NCBI GenBank assembly: GCA_034336665.1
Contig: CM067570.1
Location: 10,438,002 to 10,502,001 of the forward strand
Source: Luscinia megarhynchos
Taxonomy: Eukaryota > Chordata > Aves > Passeriformes > Turdidae
Length of the DNA stretch: 64,000 bases
Reading direction: 5' to 3'
The notes under the pieces were generated by a model. It saw nothing but the letters and a program-made list of their open reading frames with translations, was not told where the DNA came from and did no database searches. Positions 12,401 to 24,400 of the stretch are shown here, in pieces; within the stretch, counting starts at the first letter, position 1; the number at the start of each line of letters is the position of its first letter. The position numbers were made by a program, and so were the translations under genes.

Positions 12401-15400
12401 GGCAAGAAGTGGAATTTTAACTGAGCAACATTAAAAGCAGTACTTCTGGGAGCCAAGCCTCCTAACACAGATGCAGGGCTTTGCTTTAACAATTTTCTTT
12501 TTTCATTTTTACAACAGTGTCAAATTTGATCTTAACAGGGTTAAGAGCAGATGTGAACTTAACAGTAATTTCCTGTGCCTGACTTGAGAAATGGCAAAGA
12601 AATCTGCTCCTGAAACATCCAGCCTTTCCACACGATCCCAGTACTGGCACTCAAAACCTCTAATCATTCCTGTATCTCAAGATAAATCCATTTCCTAATG
12701 CAGAGACACAGTTGCATCACCTGGTAGGAAAACAAGAGAACTTGCCATCTCAGGCACGTGCAGTAGCATGTGCTGAGGCCATTCCCTGTTCTCAATCTGC
12801 AAACAACACAGCTTTAACAGAGCTCTGGCCAGCACTCAGCTCTGTGCTCAGAATCTGGCTCTCTGGAGGACCCCATACAGTCCATGGTGGCATCTGCTCC
12901 CCCTGACCTGCCGGGCATGAGAGCTGCCTGCTGAAATCACAGGTCCCTGGAGCCATGTGAAAACACCTGCAGCTGAGGACTTCTGAAGTTCTCTCTGCAT
13001 TTGTACTTCAAATTTAAAAATTTACACAAACCCATTATTTTCCACAAGATTTTTCTCCACCATTACCATGTTGTAAAGTTGGCAGGTGTGGTACAGTTAG
13101 AGCAGGCACCATCACATTCCTCACCTTGAAAACCAAGTAATCCTCAACTGAGCCAGTGTATGGAGAAATATGGTTTCTGTGGGAAAAATTCAAGAGGAAT
13201 GGCTGATGAACAGCAGACGAGGGAAATCAAGCAGGCAAGCAAGCAGGCTTCACTCAGAGCCATTATCACTGAGGGGAGAGGGAGTCAGATTAAATCTCCT
13301 CTAATTAGAGAGGCATTTAAAGGAAACTAGTGGGTCTTTAGGGAGAGGGGTTATATATTTTCCATCACTTCATCTTATTTTCCATGGACTGCATTTACTG
13401 ATAGCAGGAACAACCCCAAGGTACAGCACCTTCTCAGGGTATCTCTGAGGAAAGACTCAAGGAGCCAGCATTGGTTTGGGCACAGAAAGGGGCTGGAACT
13501 TCATTCTTGTGGAAACACTGCTTTGAGGACAGTGAAGAAGTAAAGAACTGCAAGGTTGAGCCAGATGTGATTTCCAAAACAATGCCACAACACATTTGTT
13601 ACATGATGTAAAACAAAGATATGGGGAAATAGAAAAACTTAGTTAAGTGCTCACATCACCTCGTGAACTGAATTTTTGTTTTTTAAACAAAAAGCAGACT
13701 GAGGAAAAAATAATATAAACCCATTTTTCAGGTAAGGTAAGAATGACACAAAATTGATTTGATGTGGTAGCCATTTGATAAATTTTCAGACATAATAATA
13801 CCCTGTGAAAACATTTTCCATAATTGTAGGATCCCATGAGATGCAGAAGGGATGCAAAGAGGATTTCAAAGCGGTGGAACAACCTAATGAATAACCTAGA
13901 TGTCTTTATTACATTCAAATGGAGGACTTTTCATTGAACAGGGCTTTTTTTTTAAACTAATTAATTGTTTGGAGATGACAGTGAGGGAAAAGTAAAACTT
14001 ACAAGATTCTTAGAACTTCAGTGTACAAAGGTATTAAGACCAGATGGCAATTTTAAAGATGTCTCAAGAGTAGTGCATGAAACAGATGCACCCTGTTGTA
14101 CAACAGTCACCTCATTACATTTAAAATAAAATTGTGGCAAATTTTCGGAACTGCCTAAAGGAATCAAGTCCTCTTTCCAAAAACAGAGGTTTCTATTTGC
14201 TTAAATATCAAAAAAACATCCTTTCAGCTAAGTTACTTCATGCTTGGTTTAATTTGAAACTACAGAGCCCAGTGATATAATATAACCTCTCTACAGCTGA
14301 AGAGTACAAGGTTAATTCAGTTTCCTTAGAAGAGTGGAAGCTGTATTAGCATAGCACACAGAAGAAAGGTGAAGTTGTTTTTTAATGAATATAAATCAAA
14401 AGCTAACAATTTGTACAAAATAGATAAAGGAAGCAAATGGACATCAAAGCAGAATCTACAGTCAGCAGAGGTAATAATGATATTTTAAGTGTATAAGGGG
14501 CTTTAAATGTGTTAGAAGGAAAAGAAATCCAAACTCCACCCTCGAGTGGATGAGGCCCTGCCCCCCGGGGGAAGCCCCTGTTGTTTTCCTTATGGGTCCT
14601 CTCAACCCCCTCCAGTTTGAACTCATGGTTGATTTGTGGGCCCAGAACTGCAAACAGCATTTCAGAAATGCCAAGCATAGAGGCCCTCTCTACATCTGCT
14701 TACTATTTTAATTTATATATTCAGTGAAGTTCCTTTTGACAAATCCATTATTTTTTTTCAAAACTGTATTGCCAGAATTGTTTGGATTTCTTTTCCTTCT
14801 ACTACATTTAGGGTAACCCTAGCCCAAACCCTAACCCCTAAGCCTTAACCCTAACCCCTAACCCTAACTCAAACCCTAAACCCTAACCTCAAACCCAAAC
14901 CCTAGCCCCTAGCTCTAACCCCAAATCCTAACCCCTAACTCTAACCCCAAAACCTAACCCTAGCCCCTAACTCTAACCCCAACATCATACCCCAACCCCA
15001 AACCCTAAGAAAGAAGAAGGAAAGAAATCCAAACAGTTCTGGCAATATAGATTTGAAAAAAAATAATGGAGTTGTCAAAAGGAACTTCACTGAATATATA
15101 AATTAAAATAGTAAGCAGATGTAGAGAGGGCCTCTATGCCTGGCATTTCTGAAATGCTGTTTGCAGTTCTGGGCCCACAAATCAACCATGAGTTCAAACT
15201 GGAGGGGGTTGAGAGGACCCATAAGGAAAACAACAGAACTGAAAGACATCTTTCATGGCAAAGAGAGTCAGAAAGCTTAGTGTGTCAACAGCCTAAATCC
15301 AAAGATTAAGAAGTGATAGAAATCGAGAAAAGTCAGTCTCTAAATTTCATTATAACGAGCTATTCAAGGTGCCAAAGGCTGAGTAAGCTTCAGAGCTGGC

Positions 15401-18400
15401 TGCATGCTGAAGCCAGTCAAATTTAGATGGAAATTCACATTCCCCATCACTAGTGATTTTTAGTCTGAAAGGAAATGGTTTTTCTAAAAGAGATGCTTTC
15501 ACACAGGGCTCTCTACCTGATCAGAAGACAGCTGTCCTTGACTTGCATGGCTGAGCTGAGACTGCCACAGCAGTGCCATGGTCTGGCTGTCCTCGAGTGG
15601 CCAGAGCTGCAGGAGGCCAGCACTGCCCGCAGGCCAGGCAAGGACAACAGCCCCTGCCAACCCTAACCTGAGCATCCCAACTACAACACCACAGCAGCAC
15701 AGATCGGGCACTCTGACTTCAGAAAGCACTGCCTTATACCTTCTGCCCATCATTAATATGCAATGATTTATAACCCTACCCATGTTGCTGCTGTGAATGC
15801 TTTTAGCATCTCGTACATAATAAAATCTTGATAAATAAAGTAGCAAAGGGATGTGCATATATTTTACATGAGATTTTTTTTTCAAGGAGATAGTTTAAAC
15901 ACGCACACATCATAATGTAGACTGCTTTCATATTAAATACACTAAGTAAACTGTCAGTACTTTCGTAACAAAGTCCTGGCCAACTCCTTAGAGGAGATCT
16001 GAAACCCAGTGATTTGTGAGACCGTGGCATTTGTGCTGTCTGTGGTCTACCCTCAGCATGAGAAAGGGCTCTGCTCCCCCCTCAGCCCCCGACTTCCTTT
16101 AGTACCTCTCAATGGGTGATCTCAAATGCTTTAACTAATATCAATTAATTATGCTTCAAATTGCCCCTAAGAGAGACAGACGTGATTATCCCCCTCTGTC
16201 ATTACATCCAAGGTTAAATAGAGTCAGGAAGAGGTTAAGTGACTCACAATCCTGCCTGACAGGGAGCCAGGCTGCAAGGTGCTGACTCCATTTGTTCAGC
16301 TGTGAAACCATCAGGGCCTCAGAGGGCTCAGCACGTGGCAGGATGGAGCCCTCAGCGTGCAAAGTGCAGAGCAGAGAATGACTTTCCAATTCCCCATCTC
16401 TGCTTGAAATCATCACTGTTTAAATAGCAGGGGTAGATAGTGCCCTCCGTTATTGGTTTTTAAATGACTGCAATCCTAAGCAAGTGCAAGCAGCAGCTCT
16501 GCACAGCTATCAAAGCCAGCCTGGGAGCTGGTACACCGCAGAGTCAAGCAAAGCCTGTTTCACTTCAAGAGTTCCAAGCGATTAACTAGAATTAAAATAA
16601 GAATATTACTTGGTCAATCAAGGAAAGACAGGCCACAGACAGTAATTGCACAGATAAGAGCTGAAAAGGGGTATACTGCTTAAACCAATGCAATTCGTGT
16701 GGCTACAGGAGTTATTGAATCCACTGGCAGATTTGAGAAAGGCATTTGGAGATGTAACTGAAAGGTTAATTCACTTTGTTTTACCAGTAGAGAGCTGGAG
16801 GGCCTTTTTATTGCATATCTGGACTCAAAGCTCATTTGATGACCTGACACCATAGTATAATCAAATCTCTAAGGCACAAGACATTAGTAATTGAAAGAGG
16901 GTGACGTGTCCTTTGATTTGAAAAATGTTATGAGGTTTTCAGTTAAGCATCAGGTCAACCAAGGCTTGTCAGACTACTCTTAACAACAGGCAAATTACTC
17001 CAAATTTCACAGCCTGCTGGTGGATTTTGCTGAATTTCTTCCCAAGCTATCTGAACTCTTATTTTGTAACACCTTGAAGGTATACAAAAGAGACAAAACA
17101 TACAAAACTCAAATTATTGGGAAACCATAGCCATGAGATATGAACAACAGCAACACAGTCATGAGAACAGATCAAATTGCAAAGTGAGGAGAGTAAAAAG
17201 ACTCGGCACAAAATTCCTATACTGTTTCATCCACTACAAAAAACAAGGATATGATTTGACTGAAATGAATCACAAATGCCATACCAGCACTCAGCATTTG
17301 GCAACAAACAATCCTTTGAGATGGAAAGCTGTACAGCAAGTCACCTCTGTACAGAAAGGGTATAAAGGTCAACAGCTACATCCAGAACAAACCTGAGTGT
17401 CACTTCCAGCAGACCTGCATTTCCACTGTGTCACCAGCCCGTGTAATTCAAACAAAGCTTGGCAGCAGCAATTAACCAATTCAGCATCATTTTAGGGTTA
17501 CAAACACAAATCACCCCAAGAACTTTTAGTTTAATGTCACCATTCCACCACAGTCACTGTGATCACTTTGTGATGGTTATGCACAGTCTAGGGGAGCACC
17601 TCAACTTCTGACTTGAGAGCAGTTCAAACTGTTCTCTCAGCACTAATTATTCTCCTCAGCACAAACACTGGGGCTAAGAGCAGTTCTGCCAGCCTGATTG
17701 CAGAGACCACTCTATAAATTCATCCTTTATCAAACCCAGCCTGTTAAGGGGCTCTGTGGCATTAGCACTCTTTACACCGACAAGAACATGCCTCAGTAAT
17801 GCACCCGTAACAAGAGCATCACTGATGCAGGAGAGAAAGCAGTTAGTGGCAGAGCTAACATATCAAAATTCTGCAGTGCCAGCCCACACAGGATGTAAAG
17901 CCTCATTATCAGAGGGTACAGACTTCGCCTCTGCCTCAGTCAACATCCAGAAAATCCTTCCTGCAAGGATTTTTTGCCTTGAAAGGGATTCTTCTATTCA
18001 GCATGTTTTTAATAATTTTTTGATAGCTTAAGCTTCATTTACAAACACACACATTTTGCTCAGGCTCTTTAATACAGCTTCCTAATCAAAACTTAACAAG
18101 ATGTGCTTGCAAGTGACAGGAAAACCTCTTGGTGGGAGCCAATCTGAGGCCATCGTGGGACACTAAATACATCTCTGCTGCTGCTTTGCTACGCACATCT
18201 GAACTCATAAACTCAATTGTTGAGTATATTCTCCCCCTCTGTGCATACTTCACACAGAACTATGTCACCCAAGTCTGCTGAGTGACCCAGCAGAGACCCA
18301 GACAGCTCATCTCAGGCCCAGCAGCCACAGGCTGAGGCCTCACAGCCTATAGAATTTGCTGGGTTTTTTTAAGCAGCTTAACCAAAACACAGCATTAACT

Positions 18401-21400
18401 CCCCAAAACTGCATGTGCAAAGGATGAGACATGGCGCAACCAGCTTTGTCCAAGCTTGCTCCAAAAAACAGGAAAGATGAAAAGGAAACATTACTGCTTC
18501 CTTCAGAACAGTTTTTTGATGACAGCTTGGGTCCCAGGGTGGGAGGAGCACACTGCCCTCCTGGCTGTCAGCATTAACAGATAAAAGCCATGTGGACTGT
18601 CTGCACTCACAGTGTGACCCACTCTGGCAAGGACTCTCAGCCAAGTGCTTTTTGTCATCGGATATTCCTCGATGTGTAACTTGGACAGAAGAAATCAAGC
18701 AGTTTTTGTTGTGAAAACACAGAGAAGGAGCATACCAGGATACAGAATAATTAATATTTTGAACAAACTTTGTGGGTAAAATGAATGCAGGTTTGTTTAA
18801 GTCTCAGCATTTTATGTGCTACTGATTAAACACACAGGGATGGGCACAAGTCATCTAGTCAGATGCTTGTCTGATTTCTTACTGCTAAAGAAAGTCCTGT
18901 CTGATTTCCCACTTGCTTCTAAATGGTGGCCAGGAGTTGACCCATCCACAGCAATAATGTCAATATCACTGCTTTACTCTTCGTTTTACACCAGAACAAT
19001 ACCCAGGTACTATCTCCCACAAACACCTCAGATCAACACACACCCTTTTAATGGCTCCAAAAACATCCCAAAGTCTGCTGGGACTTTATCAGATGCAACA
19101 CAAATTAGGCACCTTCATTCACTTCTTCCAGCCCTGAAAGAAAAACCCTACAAAAAAGTTTAAGTGAAGAACCAAGGAGGCTGATGTCTTTAACTGCACA
19201 GCCTCTTGCAGCAGTATAGCCACTTGCTCCATCCAAAAATACCTCATTAAAATCATCCTCAGGATGGTTTACTTCTGTGTGTTCTCTGGTTAAGCCCTGT
19301 GGGTTAGGCTTCACCAGAAAATAACTTTTTCCAGCAGATGAAATCAATTTCCAGTAAAGCGAAAGTTTCACTGCTGAACACAGAACCAGAAATCAGCTCC
19401 CAGCAAAGCATTTATTAAAAATATCCATTCTGTGAACCCTGTTGAGTCCCACAAATTGAGGCCATTTGGCAAGTCAATAACATTGGCAACTGACCCTCTT
19501 ATGAACCATTAAAAGGGAGCACTTCCCCCCAACCACTTCCTATTGCTGCTGAAAATCTTTATTTTTTAGAAGTGCTTATTAACTCGTGTTTTGACATTAA
19601 AAGTAAAAACTGAATGAATTTGATAAGTGCTGAGTCCTGCCATTAAAAGTGACTGATCTAAAAACAGAGTGCCCTCCCCCCATTATTTGGACCTGTTAAT
19701 GACTGGTCTATTATATATAATTTCTTTCTGACATAATTGATTCATTTGTAGTCTCTTTGGAAGCAGCAATCTCAACCAAAAAAATGACATTTTTGGAACT
19801 TGAAAGTGGACATTTTCTGTTTCTGTGCAGGAATTAGCAGGGGGTATTATTAAGCCTTTCCTGTTTAGAGAAAATCAGAACTTTTTGAGAAGGGGAAAAC
19901 AACCCAAACCACAATCCACAAAACCAAACCTCAAACCAAATACAAACCCCACTGTCTATCTCAAACTCCAGTATAACTATCCCTAGAAATACAGCATTGC
20001 TGTGTTGGAAGGAACTTCTGGAGATCATCTAGTCTGACTCCCTTGCTCAAAACAGGGTCAACTACAGCAGGTTGCCCAGCATTGTCTCCAGTTGGGTTTT
20101 GAATATCTCCAAGGATGGAGCCTCTTGGGTCAACTGGTTCAAATAACCACAACCACAGTAAAAAAACCACCACTTCCTCTAAATGTTTAAACAAACTTTC
20201 CTGTGTTTCAATTTGAGCCCTTTGCCTCTTGTCCTGTCCCTGGGCACTGCAGAGAAGAGTCTCACTTCGTTGCAATCATTCTTTTTTTCCTCTTTATTCT
20301 GTTTGAGTAATGCAGCAAAAACATCTCCAACCATAAAGACATTATTTACTGGAACTTTTGTTACCCTTTGTGATTCTGACACCTAATCACAACCAACTGC
20401 TTCAATTTTGCACAGTTTTCAGTGCTACAGTAGTAGGAGGTTAAAATTTAATGCATTGTCAAAGTCAAATCTCAATTATCCGGAATAACAGAGTGGAGAG
20501 AGCACATAAAAGCAAAAATGCAGATAAAACACATCCAGATAAGCTATATGAACAGGGAAGACATAAGAGAAAGAAGAAAGAAAAGTCAGGGCTCTGATCC
20601 CAGAAGAGGCACTCATACAAAGATGTCGGCCCAGGACACCTTGCTTTAGTGCTGCAAGTGTTAAACCAAGCTCTGGGTGTAGAGCACAGACCTGCAGCCA
20701 CTGCCCTCCCAACTCTGGCTGGTTCAGCACTGCAGTCTACCTGCTCCTGTCCATTTGGCCACTTCCCAATACAGACTGTAGCCCCCAAATCCTCATCATC
20801 CATGCACCAGGCTCCATGTGCACACCAAACCATACTCAGACTAGTTGTCTCCTCTCCCCATTTCTAGACAAAGCCAAACAGTTATAAAAGTAAACCTAGG
20901 TTTTCTGCAGCAGGCACTTTTTCCCAAGTCAGTATTGGGAACCTGCCCCTCTTCCTGCCTTTTACCCCAAATCAGTCATTACAGCTCATAGATGCCACCA
21001 GGCAGGAATGGGAATGTGAAATCAAGACCTCTGTGGTCAAGTCTGCAGGAGCTGACTTTTCCCCCCAGAAATTTGCACAGTTCTGATTCTGATTCTCAGT
21101 CCTTAAAATATTCCACAGGCATGAGGAATAACCTTTACGCTTCACCATATTCCGGGAGAGAGAGTAATAAGTTCCCTATCTTTTCCATGTGGATGTAGCA
21201 GTCTTCTCCTCCAGAGCTAAATCACTGTGAAGCACTGTTCAGTACCATTAAAGCCCTGCTCAGCTCAGCCCTGAGTTATTGGCACAGCAGCAGACTGGTG
21301 GTTCTCCTTTACATATTAAGTAATTTGGACTGGACGCTGCCACAGAAAAGGCAGATCTCATTTTAATTTGCATCTAAGATATATATCTGTGGCCTTTGCC

Positions 21401-24400
21401 TAAAGGTTTGTCACTCCAGCTGAAAGCTTGACAAAGGTCAGGATACTCAACTTTCTGCTTTAAATTCTAATGACAGATGAGAGATACATTTCTTAGCATA
21501 AATATTTATATATAAACATACTTTATATATGCATGTATACACACCCCCCCGAATCCTAAAATATCTCAGCATTATGTGTAAATGTAACAAATACTGCCAC
21601 AGAGTCACAAGTGAATGGAGTAGCACACTGTGAGTCTGCTCTGACCCAAGATGTGGATTTGAATAGAAAAAGAAAATTATCTGAGGTAACGGAACCTTGA
21701 AATTTTAGCAGTGTTTCTTCAGCACTAAAATAAGCAAGTTAAGATTAATTGGCAATGGAAGCACCAAGAAGTCTCAAGATGGAGAAGATGGTAAACAAAA
21801 GCTAATCTATCAAATGTATCAGGAAGCACATTATCACTCCACAAAAGCTGAAAAAATATAGTGGTTTGAATCATTGCAATTACTCTACTGCATTAATGTT
21901 TATTTCAAAGAAAATGGAGATTTAAAGTACTCATCTGGTACTTTCCTCTGCATCCAACAAAGTGCAGGCTAGTTTCAGTCCCTGTGTGTGCCTGCTTTGT
22001 GCTTTGCTCACAGACACTTTCACATTTAGAGAGAACAAATCTGACAAATCAGAAACTGTGCCTGACACACGTACTGACACCACGCAGCAATGCTGTTTAG
22101 GAGTCATGGGAAGGCCAGACAGGGCTCCAGTTAACACCTCTCTGTCCTGTATACAGGTGGTCTCAGCAGCACTGTGTCAAAAACAGTGCAAAAATGTGTC
22201 TGAAGTGCAGCCTCAAAGGACCCAACAGTTTTACATCATACAAGCCTTGCTTTTACAGCCTGCTCATACAGAAAGGGCCAGGCTGATCTTTACTCACCCC
22301 TTCTGTAAGGGTGGCAATCAAAAGGCAAAAAATTAGCCCATCAGGCAAGTTCCCTCATGCTTCCTAAATCTTACCATTTCATGTGCAATCATTTGATTTT
22401 AAAATACATTTCCTCTTAACTAGCTGAGGTCCATGAATCAGAAATTCCTGGCACATAGGCAATTTTTAGTCAATAGGTGGTGGGAACTGGACTGGAGAAG
22501 GGATTATGTCCCCTTCCATTTTATTTTACAACCTTCCAGAAATCTCCCTCATGAATTGCACCCGTGCTTTCTCCCACATCCCTTCATACGAGCCCCAAAG
22601 CATTCATGTTTTTAATTCTGTAACAGAAAAGCAAAATAAGGGGCTGCCTGATTAAACATTAAGAGCCTTTTTCTCTCTTTATGGAAAATACCTTTGATTT
22701 AATGGGAAGATTTAATGGGAAGTTGGTAACTGTTTATGTGAAGGTTATTTATTAATTGCTGGCCATGTGATATGGAAGAATTTTTTTTTGCATCTGGGGC
22801 GCTGATTCATGGTGCCATAAAGGCACATTAATATTAAATGCCTGGATTATCTTCTCCCTTTGATAAACCCCTCAAAAGTTAAGAACTTCTACCTAGTCTG
22901 CCTGTCTCTGGGGCAGCACAGGAAAACTGAAGAGGTTCCTCTCATTCACCTTTTTTATAAAAGGCCTGATTCTTAACTTCTCTAGAAATATCCTCAGGAG
23001 CTTCAAAAACAAAGTGATTATGTGATGCATGCAAAACAATCTGGGAGAAGGAAGTTATGCCCCTAGTCCCAGTGGAGACTTAAATGCAGATTTATTACCG
23101 ACAAAATTTATTCCATCAAAATTTGTTCTCCATCTCGTGGACTGATTCCTCCTACACCACTGTATTGATTTCACTACTGAAGTGCTGCACTAATGAATCA
23201 GGTTCTGCATGTCCACTGTGCTACTATAAAGGATCACACTTTGTTATATAGACCATAAAATGCAGCAGAGGAAAAATAAATCTGCTTTGTTTTTGTATTG
23301 CTGCCTGCTTTGGTGTCTTCATTAAATAATATAACCATTATATACTGTTTTGTTTCCATTTATAAAGTTACAAATGATGGTGCCAATGATTCTATCATGC
23401 ACTTATACTCAGAATCAGCTCTTTACCGTGAAAAGTCTGGGGACAGTTGAGGGAATTAATTCAGGATTTCATAGTAAATGTAGGGCTTATAAAACCCATC
23501 CTCTTAGAGAGGTTATTTACTCACATGGTGCATAGAACATGACAAGGGTGTGCTTCTTCTTCTTCAAGGACTCCCTGAAGTCTTCTCCTGCAAGATGGAT
23601 AACACTGGTCTGTTTCTCTTCCCATGCAGGCTCAGGTGGAGGTGGTGCTTCAGGACTAGAAAAGACACACAATGAAACTGGTTTGAAAATGTTTCTGGAG
23701 GAAGATAAATGGGCAGCATAGTCCTGGTCATAATTAGCACATATGATATGAAAAATCCTTCAGGGTGCCTGTGCAGTAGAAAGACATATTCAGTATTTCC
23801 AACACCAGGCAACAGCAAAAAAGATGCAGGTTAATTTCTGGAACTCGACAAAAATAAAATTTAAGTGACCATAGTCAGACATATGAGTAGAAATGTTGAA
23901 TAAAGACTTCCTACATTGCAACCAACATCTGGGTGGAAAAAATATTGATACATATCACTGCATCATCCACAGGGATGAACTGAGAAGAACAGAATGCAGG
24001 TGGAATCAAAAGGCAACTGATATAGAACACCATCTTCCATTCAAACATCCTTTTTGTACTCTTTACCACTATCATGCAAACTTCTATAAAGAATTTCATG
24101 ACCTTCTCTAGAATTCAGATATTAAAGCCAGGATGCAAAAATCAGCATCGTTCCACATGGAATACTGGGGGTGACTGAACCAGAATATTTTACTTTGGTA
24201 AAGAGAATGTCAGGTTTCAATTATGACTGCACATACTGGCTAGATCAGAGCAATCCTGCACACCTAGAGCGCCTCTAACAAAAATGCTGCTATTCACTAG
24301 CTCACAGACCTCTCTCAGACTCATTAAATTCATTCCTGCTGTATCTTAAACAGTGATTACTTACATAAAATCATCAGAATGGTGCCATGGTATAAAGACA

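Larger units (their letters stand above)
9373..23524 (-). other. PDIA5 intron, 14.2 kb
   Basis: This phase-1 intron splits the Trp codon of the domain 3 active site. It holds a GA-rich stretch at 11.04-11.08 kb, the telomere-like foldback at 14.51-15.24 kb, a possible SINE relic near 16.17-16.30 kb and a CR1 tail at about 19.98-20.35 kb. The remaining sequence has no recognised gene, although AT-rich, homeobox-site-like sequence at 22.63-22.88 kb might be a conserved element. Confidence 0.9.

Noticed and set aside
14403..14678. 91-codon minus-strand open frame over the left arm of the foldback
   Set aside because: It crosses the repeat arm boundary and resembles no transposase or other protein, so there is no evidence of coding.
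15499..15885. 128-codon minus-strand open frame
   Set aside because: It shows no similarity to any family I know and no PDIA5 phase compatibility.
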